64,000 nt of DNA from Actinobacillus equuli (lineage in GTDB: Bacteria > Pseudomonadota > Gammaproteobacteria > Enterobacterales > Pasteurellaceae): NCBI RefSeq assembly GCF_900636745.1, contig NZ_LR134310.1, forward strand, positions 1,666,501 through 1,730,500, given 5' to 3'. The position numbers were made by a program, and so were the translations under genes. The notes below the pieces were generated by a model that had not been told where the DNA came from, did no database searches, and was given only the letters and a program-made list of their open reading frames with translations. Numbering within the stretch: the stretch's first letter is position 1; the number at the start of each line of letters is the position of its first letter. Shown piece after piece: positions 10,155 through 19,160 of this stretch.

Positions 10155-10231
10155 GGAGCGGTAGTTCAGCTGGTTAGAATACCTGCCTGTCACGCAGGGG
10201 GTCGCGGGTTCGAGTCCCGTCCGTTCCGCCA
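10155..10231 (+). tRNA. tRNA-Asp (GTC), copy 2
   Basis: A 77-base tRNA with encoded CCA, 41 bases after copy 1 and identical to it except for the acceptor stem pair (GGAGCGG / CCGTTCC). Confidence 0.97.
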
Positions 10232-10242
10232 CTTTTTCAAGA

Positions 10243-10272
10243 AAAAGCCTCTGAGAAATCAGAGGCTTTTTT
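10243..10272 (+). terminator. Terminator of the tRNA-Asp unit
   Basis: AAAGCCTCTGA, a GAAA loop and TCAGAGGCTTTTTT: an 11-bp stem with a T run directly after the second tRNA. Confidence 0.9.
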
Positions 10273-10297
10273 GCTATTTGGCTTTTGAGGCTTTTCT

Positions 10298-11086
10298 ATG
10301 TCTAAACCCTTTAACGGCCGCTACCAACTTGCCGTTGTGATAGTAACGGTTGGGCGTGAATCTTTACTACGTGCCGTTCGTTCTGTTTTTTCTCAGCAAT
10401 TTAGCGGAAATATTCAAATTCTGATTGGCGTGGATCTCGATTTATCCGGTCAGCTTCCGCATTATCGACAAATACTTGATCAAGAACGCCCGGCTAATGT
10501 GGATATCGTTTGGCTAGATCTCGGTTATTCAACTTCTAAACGTCACGGCGGTGTACATGATTGCTATTACGGTGGTTCATTGCGTTCGGCATTGACCTTA
10601 CTTGCTGATAGTGAACTGGTTACTTATCTCGATGATGACGATTGGTTTTTACCACAACATATCGACAAAATGTATTCCGTATTCTGCCAGTATCCGGATG
10701 TAAATTGGGGACACGCTTTGTGTTACTACGCTGACGGTAATACCGGTGAAATACTGTGTTTAGACGAATTGGAAAGCGTTGGTGTTGATCAGGGTATTTT
10801 TAAGGATAGTTTTGGCGGCTTTGTGCGTCCATCGGGCTTAACACTTAATAAGCTTAAAACGCTGCCTTATCTCCATTGTTGGTCGCAATCTTTAGCGCAA
10901 GGAGACGGAGAAGATCGAATGTTGTTTGAGCAGCTAAAAACACTACGACATTTTTCTTTGGCGGAAGGTACGGCTTGTTGTGCGTTGGATCCGAAGGATT
11001 CGGGGCATGAAATCCGCCTTGCTTTCATCAAGCAAAAAACAGGGCGAGATGTAGTGATGCAAGCCAAGCAAGGCTCAACCCGTTAA
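10298..11086 (+). CDS. Family 2 (GT-A) glycosyltransferase
   Basis: A 262-residue nucleotide-sugar-dependent glycosyltransferase of the GT-A fold. The N-terminus LAVVIVTVGRESLLRAVRSV is the usual nucleotide-binding start, and the metal-binding acidic motif is TYLDDDDWF at about residues 109-117. No membrane segment is evident. Donor and acceptor are unknown; lipooligosaccharide or capsule modification is the usual role. It begins only about 25 bases after the tRNA-Asp terminator, so it may depend on read-through. It converges on the sufE-like gene with two bases between the stop codons. Confidence 0.82.
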   Translation: MSKPFNGRYQLAVVIVTVGRESLLRAVRSVFSQQFSGNIQILIGVDLDLSGQLPHYRQILDQERPANVDIVWLDLGYSTSKRHGGVHDCYYGGSLRSALTLLADSELVTYLDDDDWFLPQHIDKMYSVFCQYPDVNWGHALCYYADGNTGEILCLDELESVGVDQGIFKDSFGGFVRPSGLTLNKLKTLPYLHCWSQSLAQGDGEDRMLFEQLKTLRHFSLAEGTACCALDPKDSGHEIRLAFIKQKTGRDVVMQAKQGSTR

Positions 11087-11088
11087 AA

Positions 11089-11469
11089 TTAAGCCGTAAG
11101 AATCAGTTTGTTAATTTGCTGTAATCCGTTTAAACGTGTACTCGTCAGATTCTGTGAGATTTTTAGTTGCTCAAACAGCTGAGCCAAATCAATACGAGCT
11201 AATTGTGCCGAATCGGCTTCGTTTAACAGTGTTACGACAATAAATAAAATCCCTTGCATTAAACGAGCATCACTATAGGCGCGAACTTTACGTGGTGTTG
11301 CTTGAAATTCAAACCATAAACGGCTTTCACAGCCGTGAATTTCAGGTAATTGCGCTAATTCTTCTTCGGTCGGTTTAGCTAACTGACGGCTTAATTGAAT
11401 CAGCAAGCGGTATCTTTCTTCCCAAGATTTGCAAAGTTCAAATTTTTGATAAATATCGGCTAAAGTCAT
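11089..11469 (-). CDS. SufE/CsdE-family cysteine desulfurase sulfur acceptor
   Basis: A 126-residue SufE-fold protein. These proteins accept persulfide sulfur from a cysteine desulfurase (SufS or CsdA) for Fe-S or related sulfur chemistry. The acceptor cysteine is Cys47 in EIHGCESRLWF. The frame extends to a TTG at 11499, but the ATG at 11469 gives the expected N-terminus. No desulfurase gene is adjacent, so SufE and CsdE cannot be separated. Confidence 0.85.
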   Translation of the reverse strand: MTLADIYQKFELCKSWEERYRLLIQLSRQLAKPTEEELAQLPEIHGCESRLWFEFQATPRKVRAYSDARLMQGILFIVVTLLNEADSAQLARIDLAQLFEQLKISQNLTSTRLNGLQQINKLILTA

Positions 11470-11593
11470 ATTTTTATTGATTAAGGCTAAGTTTTGCAAA
11501 AGATTGTAACAATCTGACCGCTTGTTGTTAATGATTTTCTTAAAGTTTGATAGAATTAACGGTATTTCTCAGATTTCGGATAAGGAACCCAAA

Positions 11594-12184
11594 ATGGCAG
11601 TAATCCCAATGGTGGTTGAACAAACCTCAAAAGGCGAAAGATCATACGATATTTATTCACGTTTACTTAAAGAACGTATCATTTTTTTAAACGGTGAAGT
11701 TGAAGACCATATGGCAAACTTGATCGTGGCACAACTTCTTTTCCTTGAATCGGAAGATCCTGAAAAAGATATTTATTTATACATTAACTCACCGGGTGGT
11801 GTTGTTACGGCGGGTTTAGCAATTTACGACACAATGAACTTTATTAAACCGGATGTTGCAACACTTTGTACTGGACAGGCTTGCTCAATGGGCGCTTTCT
11901 TATTATCCGGCGGTGCAAAAGGCAAACGTTTTGCTTTACCTCACGCACGTGTGATGATTCACCAACCTTTAGGCGGTGCAAGAGGACAGGCGACTGATAT
12001 TCAAATTCAAGCGCAAGAAATTTTAAAATTAAAAGAAATGCTGACAAGAAGAATGGCAGAACATAGCGGGCAGCCGTTTGAAAAAGTGGCGGCAGATACC
12101 GAACGTGATAATTTTATGTCAGCATTTGAAGCGGCTGAATACGGTTTAATTGATAAAGTTTTAACACACAGAGATACAAAATAA
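11594..12184 (+). CDS. clpP: ClpP, ATP-dependent Clp protease proteolytic subunit
   Basis: The 196-residue serine peptidase that forms the 14-mer chamber of ClpXP/ClpAP. The triad is Ser98 (GQACSMGAF), His123 (VMIHQP) and Asp172 (ERDNFM), in the same positions as in E. coli. The frame is open upstream to 11522, but the [10 protein letters not shown] start after an AAGGAA ribosome binding site is the family N-terminus. The stop codon overlaps the clpX start (TAATG). Confidence 0.97.
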   Translation: MAVIPMVVEQTSKGERSYDIYSRLLKERIIFLNGEVEDHMANLIVAQLLFLESEDPEKDIYLYINSPGGVVTAGLAIYDTMNFIKPDVATLCTGQACSMGAFLLSGGAKGKRFALPHARVMIHQPLGGARGQATDIQIQAQEILKLKEMLTRRMAEHSGQPFEKVAADTERDNFMSAFEAAEYGLIDKVLTHRDTK

Positions 12185-13443
12185 TGGCAAATTTTGAGAA
12201 AGAACCACATTGTAGTTTTTGTGGAAAAAGACGTACCGAAGTGGATCAGCTTGTTGAAGGTACGGAAGGTTATATCTGTAATCACTGTATTGAAGAGTCT
12301 TACGCATTGTTAAACGGCGAAGAAGAGCCGTTAATCGATGAAAAACAAGATGAAGAGAAATTCTTTGAAAATGTACCGACTCCACACGAAATTCATGCGC
12401 ATTTAGATGAGTATGTTATCGGTCAAGAACATGCGAAAAAAGTGTTGTCCGTAGCGGTTTATAACCACTATAAACGTTTACGCAATGCGCTTTCAGGTCA
12501 TAAGGAAACTAACGGTGTAGAGTTAGGTAAAAGTAATATTTTATTAATCGGTCCGACCGGTAGCGGAAAAACTTTATTAGCGGAAACCTTAGCCCGCCGT
12601 CTAAACGTACCGTTTGCCGTGGCGGATGCAACCACGTTGACGCAAGCCGGCTATGTAGGTGAAGACGTAGAAAACGTGATTCAAAAATTACTAATGAAAT
12701 GTGATTTTGATGCGGAACAAGCGGAGCGTGGTATCGTCTTTATTGATGAGATCGACAAAATTACCCGTAAATCGGAAAGCCCGTCAATTACCCGTGATGT
12801 ATCCGGCGAAGGTGTACAACAGGCGTTACTAAAATTAATTGAAGGCACGGTGGCGAATATCAATCCGCAAGGCAGCCGTAAGCACCCGAAAGGCGAAACG
12901 ATTCCGGTTGATACCTCTAAAATCTTATTTATTTGTGGCGGTGCATTTGCCGGCTTAGATAAGCTTGTTGAAGCACGAACCAACAAACAAGGCGGAATCG
13001 GCTTTGGTGCAGAACTGAAAAAAGATAAAGAACGTGAAGATCTCACCGAGTTATTCAAACAAGTTGAGCCGGAAGATTTAGTCAAATTCGGCTTAATTCC
13101 GGAATTAATCGGTCGATTACCAGTGGTGACTCCATTACAAGAACTTGATGAAGAGGCGTTAATTCAAATTTTAACTGAACCGAAAAATGCGATTATCAAG
13201 CAATATCAAGCATTATTCCAAATGGAAGGTGTTGAGTTGAAATTTACCAAAGACGCGTTAATTGCGATTGCTCAGAAATCCATTTCACGCAAAACCGGTG
13301 CGCGTGGTTTACGTTCGATTGTTGAGAATCTACTATTGGATACGATGTATAACCTACCAACACTTAAAGCAGAGAAAGATGTGAAAAAAGTGACGATTGG
13401 CAAAGGTTGTGTTGAAAACGGCGATAAGCCGAAAGTAGAGTAA
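12184..13443 (+). CDS. clpX: ClpX, unfoldase subunit of ClpXP
   Basis: The 419-residue AAA+ unfoldase that feeds substrates to ClpP. An N-terminal zinc domain (CSFCGK at about residues 9-14 and CNHC near 31-34) precedes the AAA+ domain with Walker A GPTGSGKT and Walker [12 protein letters not shown] ClpP-binding IGF-type loop is readable as GGIGFGAE. One-base overlap with clpP. Confidence 0.97.
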   Translation: MANFEKEPHCSFCGKRRTEVDQLVEGTEGYICNHCIEESYALLNGEEEPLIDEKQDEEKFFENVPTPHEIHAHLDEYVIGQEHAKKVLSVAVYNHYKRLRNALSGHKETNGVELGKSNILLIGPTGSGKTLLAETLARRLNVPFAVADATTLTQAGYVGEDVENVIQKLLMKCDFDAEQAERGIVFIDEIDKITRKSESPSITRDVSGEGVQQALLKLIEGTVANINPQGSRKHPKGETIPVDTSKILFICGGAFAGLDKLVEARTNKQGGIGFGAELKKDKEREDLTELFKQVEPEDLVKFGLIPELIGRLPVVTPLQELDEEALIQILTEPKNAIIKQYQALFQMEGVELKFTKDALIAIAQKSISRKTGARGLRSIVENLLLDTMYNLPTLKAEKDVKKVTIGKGCVENGDKPKVE

Positions 13444-13452
13444 GCATAGCTA

Positions 13453-13486
13453 AAATGGACAATGTTTTTCATTGTCCATTTGTTTT
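13453..13486 (+). terminator. Terminator of clpPX
   Basis: AATGGACAATG and CATTGTCCATT form an 11-bp stem followed by TTGTTTTAT, ten bases after the clpX stop. Confidence 0.85.
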
Positions 13487-13537
13487 ATCTGTAGGCATAG
13501 CGGTTAACGCAAACGATAGTATCTTTAAAGAAATAGT

Positions 13538-14518
13538 ATGAACATTTGGCAATCTACATCAATTATCACTTGGCTGCTTACGCCGTTTTCATTGCTGTTT
13601 TGGCTGATTAGTCAAATCCGCTTGTTTTTGTTTCGCAAAAAAATCCTAAAATCTTACCGCTCTCCGGTACCGGTGTTAGTGGTTGGTAATATTTCGGTGG
13701 GGGGGAACGGAAAAACGCCTGTGGTTGTTTGGTTAGTGGAACAGCTACAACAACGTGGCGCTAAAGTCGGCGTGATTTCTCGTGGATATGGCGGCAAAAG
13801 CAAAGACTTTCCTCAGTTAGTCACCAAACAGAGTTCAGCGGAAATGGTGGGCGATGAACCGGTATTGATTGTACAACGAACCGGTGTGCCACTAGCAATT
13901 TCGCCGAATCGTCAGCAAAGTATCGAATTATTACTGAGTCAATTTGAGCTGGATTTAATTATCACTGATGACGGCTTGCAACATTACGCCTTACAGCGAG
14001 ATATCGAATGGGTTGTGGTTGATGGCATGCGCCGTTTTGGTAACGGTTTTGTTTTGCCCGCAGGTGGCCTGCGTGAGCTGCCAAGCCGTTTGCAAACGGT
14101 ACAGGCGATTATTTGTAATGGCGGAGTGGCTCTGCCGAATGAACATTTAATGACGCTCGAGCCTGAATTTGCCGTTAATCTAAGAACGGGCGAGCAAAAG
14201 CCAATAACTGATTTTATCGGGCAAGAATGTGTGGCGATTGCCGGAATCGGGCATCCTCCCCGATTTTTTAATATGCTCGAAAATTTAGGTATTAAATTAC
14301 TTAAAACACAAGGTTTTGCCGATCACCAAGCATTTGAACCAACTCAGCTTAAAGCGCTTGCATCCGAACAAATTCCGTTACTGATGACAGAAAAAGATGC
14401 GGTAAAATGCCGAACTTTTGCCCAGTCAAATTGGTGGTATATACCTGTTTCTGCAAAATTTTCGCTGGAATCGACCGCTTGTTTACTTGAACCGATTTTA
14501 AAACGATTAGGAAAATAA
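13538..14518 (+). CDS. lpxK: LpxK, tetraacyldisaccharide 4'-kinase
   Basis: Phosphorylates the 4' position of the lipid A disaccharide precursor at the inner face of the inner membrane. The 326-residue protein has an N-terminal membrane helix (about residues 8-32) and a Walker A-like [11 protein letters not shown] at about 50-60, followed by the RGYGGKS segment typical of LpxK. The next gene starts one base after its stop. Confidence 0.95.
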   Translation: MNIWQSTSIITWLLTPFSLLFWLISQIRLFLFRKKILKSYRSPVPVLVVGNISVGGNGKTPVVVWLVEQLQQRGAKVGVISRGYGGKSKDFPQLVTKQSSAEMVGDEPVLIVQRTGVPLAISPNRQQSIELLLSQFELDLIITDDGLQHYALQRDIEWVVVDGMRRFGNGFVLPAGGLRELPSRLQTVQAIICNGGVALPNEHLMTLEPEFAVNLRTGEQKPITDFIGQECVAIAGIGHPPRFFNMLENLGIKLLKTQGFADHQAFEPTQLKALASEQIPLLMTEKDAVKCRTFAQSNWWYIPVSAKFSLESTACLLEPILKRLGK

Positions 14519-14519
14519 T

Positions 14520-14687
14520 ATGAACGAAAAACTTATCAATAATCTTGCTTGTCCGGTAACGAATACCAAACTGGAGTGGGATAAAGCCAATAATCGCTTG
14601 ATTAGCCGTGAAGCGAAATTAGTTTATCCAATTGAAAACGGTATTCCAGTTTTATTGCCGGAAGCGGGTAAAAAGCTTGAAGACTAA
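14520..14687 (+). CDS. Trm112-like small protein (YcaR family)
   Basis: A 55-residue gene translated by hand: it begins MNEKLINNLACPVTN and contains VYPIENGIPVLLP, the signature of the Trm112/YcaR family. Only one cysteine of the zinc-ribbon set remains, as in many bacterial members. Its role in bacteria is not settled. It follows lpxK by one base, as ycaR does in E. coli, so the two are surely co-transcribed. kdsB, which often follows, is absent. Confidence 0.88.
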   Translation: MNEKLINNLACPVTNTKLEWDKANNRLISREAKLVYPIENGIPVLLPEAGKKLED

Positions 14688-14781
14688 ATATTTGGAAAAT
14701 TTATAGGACAAGCGATCAACTTTTACGGATTTTTTGCAAAAACTCGCTGAAATTTAACCGCTTATTTTGAGAGCAGAAAAT

Positions 14782-14816
14782 AAAAAACGCTAAGTCAAAT
14801 GACTTAGCGTTTTTTT
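14782..14816. terminator. Bidirectional terminator between the lpxK unit and tRNA-Ala
   Basis: AAAAAACGCTAAGTCA pairs with TGACTTAGCGTTTTTT around a two-base loop, a 16-bp symmetric stem with T runs on both strands. Confidence 0.92.
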
Positions 14817-14824
14817 GAATTTAG

Positions 14825-14900
<76 letters not shown>

Positions 14901-14949
14901 GAAAAGTGGCAACATAATAAATGCCGCCACTTTAGCTGTCAATAGGAAA

Positions 14950-16389
14950 TTATGCTTGTGCTTGAATAAACTCAATCGCTTTTTGGATACGAGCTAAAGT
15001 ACGCTCACGACCGACTAATTTTGCGGTGATATCCATTGACGGTGATTGGCCTGAGCCGGTTACCGCTAAACGGAATGGCATCCCCACTTTACCCATACCG
15101 ATTTCTAAATCAGCCGCAGTTGCATTCATCGCATCATGAATCGCTTCTACACTCCAATCAGTTGAAGCGGTTAATTTTTCCAATAATTTTGCAAGTGGTG
15201 CAATCGCTTCCGCTTTGAAGTTTTTCGCGACAGCTTTTTCATCATAACCGTCAAATTCTTGATAGAAATAACGGCTTGCAGTCGCTAATTCTTTTAATGT
15301 TTTCGCACGTTCGCTTAATACCGGAATAATTTCTTCTAACGCCGGGCCGTTTGAAGTATCGATTGCTTGATCATTCATATGCCACGCTAAATATTTCGCT
15401 ACGTGTTCAGCCGGTAAGCTACGCATATAGTGTTGGTTTAACCATTGTAATTTATCGGTATTGAAAGCACTTGCCGATTTGCTAACTGAGTGAATGTCGA
15501 ATAATTCGATCATTTCTTCACGGCTGAAAATTTCTTGGTCGCCGTGACCCCAGCCTAAACGCACTAAATAGTTTACTAAGGCTTCCGGTAAATAACCGTC
15601 ATCACGATATTGCATGACGCTCACCGCACCGTGGCGTTTTGATAATTTCTGGCCGTCATCACCGTTAATCATTGATACGTGAGCATAAGTCGGAATTGGC
15701 GCGCCTAATGCTTTTAAAATATTGATTTGGCGAGGTGTGTTGTTGATATGGTCTTCGCCACGTACAACGTGCGTAATACCCATATCCCAGTCATCTACCA
15801 CCACGCAGAAGTTATAAGTTGGCGAACCGTCTGTGCGGCGAATAATTAAATCGTCTAACTCACTGTTACTGATTTCGATACGACCACGTACCGCATCGTC
15901 AAACACTACCGAACCTTCTTGCGGGTTTTTAAAACGCACAACGTGCGGTTCGTCTGCTGAATGTTCGTGATCACCTAAACAATGACGGTCGTAACGAGGT
16001 TTTTCTTTATTTGCTTCTTGTTCGTTACGTAAGTTTTCTAAACGTTCTTTTGAACAGTAGCAACGGTACGCTAAACCTTGCTCGATCATTTGATCAATAA
16101 CTTGGTTATAACGATCAAAACGTTTGGTTTGATAGTACGGACCGTGTTCCCAAGCAAGATTTAACCATTCCATACCTTCAAGAATGGCTGCGGTTGCTTC
16201 CGGTGTTGAACGTTCTAAGTCGGTATCTTCGATACGTAATACAAATTCACCGTTAAAATGTTTTGCATATAACCAAGAATATAACGCGGTACGTGCGCCG
16301 CCAACGTGTAAATAGCCGGTCGGGCTAGGCGCAAAACGGGTGCGCACTTTTACATTCGGATCTAAAGGGAAAAGAGTTTCGATATTCAT
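14950..16389 (-). CDS. gltX: GltX, glutamyl-tRNA synthetase
   Basis: Charges tRNA-Glu with glutamate in the cytoplasm. The 479-residue class I synthetase shows the HIGH-type motif [11 protein letters not shown] near the N-terminus and the KMSKS-type loop KLSKRHG near the middle. The frame extends upstream to 16437, but the ATG at 16389 followed by [21 protein letters not shown] is the likely start. Only the tRNA-Ala gene follows on this strand. Confidence 0.97.
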   Translation of the reverse strand: MNIETLFPLDPNVKVRTRFAPSPTGYLHVGGARTALYSWLYAKHFNGEFVLRIEDTDLERSTPEATAAILEGMEWLNLAWEHGPYYQTKRFDRYNQVIDQMIEQGLAYRCYCSKERLENLRNEQEANKEKPRYDRHCLGDHEHSADEPHVVRFKNPQEGSVVFDDAVRGRIEISNSELDDLIIRRTDGSPTYNFCVVVDDWDMGITHVVRGEDHINNTPRQINILKALGAPIPTYAHVSMINGDDGQKLSKRHGAVSVMQYRDDGYLPEALVNYLVRLGWGHGDQEIFSREEMIELFDIHSVSKSASAFNTDKLQWLNQHYMRSLPAEHVAKYLAWHMNDQAIDTSNGPALEEIIPVLSERAKTLKELATASRYFYQEFDGYDEKAVAKNFKAEAIAPLAKLLEKLTASTDWSVEAIHDAMNATAADLEIGMGKVGMPFRLAVTGSGQSPSMDITAKLVGRERTLARIQKAIEFIQAQA

Positions 16390-16550
16390 TATTGTCAGCC
16401 TATTAAGTAATTTGCCGAGAACGGCTTTTTTAAACAAAAGATTTATCTATTCTACTACGGTTAACCTAGCGGTTGAAGGTTAAAAAACGTAAAAAATGAG
16501 GGTTTTGGACGAAAAATTCAACAAACAAGCCAAAATGTTAAAAAAAGGGT

Positions 16551-16578
16551 TTGACGATAGGTGAAAAATCTCTATAAT
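16551..16578 (+). promoter_or_regulatory. Promoter of the tRNA-Val cluster
   Basis: TTGACG and a perfect TATAAT separated by 16 bases. The -10 ends 15 bases before the first tRNA-Val base. Confidence 0.88.
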
Positions 16579-16593
16579 GCCACTCCACAACAC

Positions 16594-16669
16594 GGGCGAT
16601 TAGCTCAGTTGGGAGAGCACCTCCCTTACAAGGAGGGGGTCACTGGTTCGAGACCGGTATCGCCCACCA
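16594..16669 (+). tRNA. tRNA-Val (TAC), copy 1 of 4
   Basis: A 76-base tRNA with encoded CCA, anticodon loop CTTACAA (TAC, valine) and canonical T arm. First of four identical genes under one strong promoter. Confidence 0.98.
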
Positions 16670-16720
16670 CTTTCCAATAAGTGTTTCGTGTTGATTACAA
16701 TCTATCTAATAATTGAAAAC

Positions 16721-16796
16721 GGGCGATTAGCTCAGTTGGGAGAGCACCTCCCTTACAAGGAGGGGGTCACTGGTTCGAGACCGGTATCGCCCACCA
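16721..16796 (+). tRNA. tRNA-Val (TAC), copy 2 of 4
   Basis: Identical in all 76 bases to the first copy; the 51-base spacer before it is unrelated to the other spacers. Confidence 0.98.
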
Positions 16797-16846
16797 CTTT
16801 TCAACAAGTGTTCCGTTTTTCAATTCCCTTTGATGAAATCTCAAGT

Positions 16847-16922
16847 GGGCGATTAGCTCAGTTGGGAGAGCACCTCCCTTACAAGGAGGGGGTCACTGGT
16901 TCGAGACCGGTATCGCCCACCA
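16847..16922 (+). tRNA. tRNA-Val (TAC), copy 3 of 4
   Basis: Identical 76-base tRNA, 50 bases after copy 2. Confidence 0.98.
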
Positions 16923-16973
16923 CTTTAGATTCTCATCATAAACTTCAAGTTATAGCAAAACGCTATATCATGA

Positions 16974-17049
16974 GGGCGATTAGCTCAGTTGGGAGAGCAC
17001 CTCCCTTACAAGGAGGGGGTCACTGGTTCGAGACCGGTATCGCCCACCA
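16974..17049 (+). tRNA. tRNA-Val (TAC), copy 4 of 4
   Basis: Identical 76-base tRNA, 51 bases after copy 3. No hairpin terminator is apparent in the 251 AT-rich bases before rlmN, so some transcripts may run on. Confidence 0.98.
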
Positions 17050-17300
17050 CTACTTCTTATCTTATTCTTTAATTCATCATCAAATAACATTTAAAATTTG
17101 CTATTTTACCTTCTATCTTTGCATTTCATCACGTTTTTGCGATCTTGATCGAAAATTTCAGATTAAAAACTTCCCATTTCGTTTAAAAATCACTAGCCTT
17201 AAACTTTATAGACGAGTAAAATTTGCGGTCTTTTTATTTTATCAACCTGCAAAACTAATCCTTTTGCCGTAAAACGTGTAACAACGAGGCTTTTACTCTC

Positions 17301-18482
17301 ATGTCAGAACAAACCCAAACTTGTGCGAGCGAAATTCAAGCAACGAATGCCGCAGTACAGCACCCTAAATCAGAAAAAATTAACCTCATGAACTTAACTC
17401 GCCAAGAGATGCGCGAGTTATTTGCCGAAATGGGTGAAAAACCGTTTCGTGCCGACCAATTAATGAAATGGATTTACCATTTTGGTGAAGATAATTTCGA
17501 TAATATGAGCAATATCAATAAAGTATTGCGTGAAAAATTAAAACAAATTGCAGAAATTAAAGCACCGAAAGTGTCTGTTGAACAGCGCTCAAGTGACGGC
17601 ACAATCAAATGGGCGATGCAGGTAGGTGATCAGCAAATTGAAACGGTGTATATTCCGGAAGCGGATCGTGCGACTTTGTGTGTTTCTTCACAAGTTGGTT
17701 GCGCATTAGCCTGTAAATTCTGTTCAACCGCTCAGCAAGGTTTTAACCGTAACTTAACCGTTTCTGAAATTATCGGTCAGGTATGGCGAGCTTCGAAAAT
17801 CATTGGTAACTTCGGTGTGACTGGTGTGCGTCCGATTACCAACGTGGTAATGATGGGGATGGGCGAACCATTACTCAACTTGAATAACGTGATTCCGGCA
17901 ATGGAAATTATGTTAGATGATTTTGCTTACGGTTTATCTAAACGTCGTGTAACACTTTCAACTGCGGGTGTAGTGCCGGCACTTGATATTATGCGTGAAA
18001 AAATTGACGTGGCATTAGCGATTTCATTGCATGCGCCGAACGATGAATTGCGTGATGAAATTATGCCGATTAATAAAAAGTATAATATCAAAATGTTGAT
18101 GGATTCTGTGCACAAATACCTTGAAGTATCGAATGCGAACCACGGTAAAGTGACGATTGAATACGTTTTATTAGATCACGTTAATGACGGCACAGAGCAT
18201 GCGCATCAGTTAGCTGAAGTACTAAAAAATACGCCGTGTAAGATCAACCTCATTCCATGGAACCCGTTCCCGGAAGCACCTTACGGTAAGAGTTCAAATA
18301 GCCGTGTGGATCGTTTCCAAAAAACGTTAATGGAATACGGTTTTACGGTAATTGTACGTAAAACGCGTGGTGACGATATTGATGCCGCTTGCGGTCAGCT
18401 CGCCGGTGATGTAATCGACCGAACCAAACGTACCATGGAAAAACGTAAGTTTGGCAAAGGTATTGCGGTACAAAACCATTAA
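17301..18482 (+). CDS. rlmN: RlmN, 23S rRNA A2503 / tRNA A37 C2-methyltransferase
   Basis: A radical SAM enzyme that methylates C2 of adenine in 23S rRNA and some tRNAs. The 393-residue protein has the cluster motif CALACKFC (CxxxCxxC) and a GMGEPLLN segment. The resolving cysteine region near the C-terminus (DIDAACGQL) is present. The first 30 residues look poorly conserved, and a later start such as the internal MNLTRQEM cannot be excluded. It precedes the PilF-like gene, as in Haemophilus. Confidence 0.95.
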   Translation: MSEQTQTCASEIQATNAAVQHPKSEKINLMNLTRQEMRELFAEMGEKPFRADQLMKWIYHFGEDNFDNMSNINKVLREKLKQIAEIKAPKVSVEQRSSDGTIKWAMQVGDQQIETVYIPEADRATLCVSSQVGCALACKFCSTAQQGFNRNLTVSEIIGQVWRASKIIGNFGVTGVRPITNVVMMGMGEPLLNLNNVIPAMEIMLDDFAYGLSKRRVTLSTAGVVPALDIMREKIDVALAISLHAPNDELRDEIMPINKKYNIKMLMDSVHKYLEVSNANHGKVTIEYVLLDHVNDGTEHAHQLAEVLKNTPCKINLIPWNPFPEAPYGKSSNSRVDRFQKTLMEYGFTVIVRKTRGDDIDAACGQLAGDVIDRTKRTMEKRKFGKGIAVQNH

Positions 18483-18536
18483 CCAATTTCTCCCTAAGCA
18501 ACTCAAGCGAAGGGAGTATATCTTGAGGAGAACAAT

Positions 18537-19085
18537 ATGAACCTTGCAAAATTTTTGCGAAATTTGACCGCTTGTATGCTGTTATCTGTGCTGTTCGGTT
18601 GTTCTTCTCAGATTCCTACCTCTCAAACCACTTTTAATCGCTCGGAAGCGGTTAAAGCCCGTATCAATTTAGCCTTAGCGTATCTCGAGCAACATGATTT
18701 ACCCAAAGCGAAAGAGAATATTGATAAAGCGCTAAGCCACGATCAAAACGATTACTTACCTCATTCTGTTTTAGCTTATTACTATCAGCAAATCGGTGAT
18801 CAAGCTCACGCCGAGCGAGCTTATCAGCAAGCATTGAAATTAAGTGATAATCGTCCGGATGTATTAAATAATTACGGTACTTTTCTGTGTAAACAAGCCA
18901 AGTTTGATCAGGCATATCAACAGTTTGAGCAAGCGGTGCAAAGCGAGCAGTCTTACTATCATCAAGCCGATAGCCTCGAAAATATTGTGTTATGTGCCAA
19001 ACAAGAGCCGAATTTAGCTAAAGTAAACGAAGCGTTAAACCAATTAGAAAAGCTGGATAAAGCAAGAGCGGCGGCACTGCGTTAG
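18537..19085 (+). CDS. PilF/PilW-like TPR lipoprotein (type IV pilus assembly)
   Basis: A 182-residue outer-membrane lipoprotein. The signal peptide ends in a lipobox LFGC, and the mature part is a row of TPR-like helices (for example KARINLALAYLEQHDLPKAK and RPDVLNNYGTFLCKQAKFDQ, each in that region). The PilF/PilW family helps PilQ secretin assembly and pilus stability. The position after rlmN supports this, although no other pilus genes are in view. A GAGGAGAAC ribosome binding site precedes the ATG. Confidence 0.83.
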   Translation: MNLAKFLRNLTACMLLSVLFGCSSQIPTSQTTFNRSEAVKARINLALAYLEQHDLPKAKENIDKALSHDQNDYLPHSVLAYYYQQIGDQAHAERAYQQALKLSDNRPDVLNNYGTFLCKQAKFDQAYQQFEQAVQSEQSYYHQADSLENIVLCAKQEPNLAKVNEALNQLEKLDKARAAALR

Positions 19086-19160
19086 CTCGAACTTTTATTT
19101 TTGGGCATTGTCTTTTTTTACTGTTAAAATAAAGCGAATTTTATTTGTTAGGAAAACGCA

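Noticed and set aside
11528-11556. Possible promoter before clpP (TAGAAT with a weak -35)
   Set aside because: The -35 match and spacing are too poor, and no heat-shock sigma pattern is convincing.
16688-17272. A 194-codon open frame running through the tRNA-Val cluster
   Set aside because: It reads across three tRNA genes and repeats the same peptide for each. This is a known artefact of tRNA arrays.
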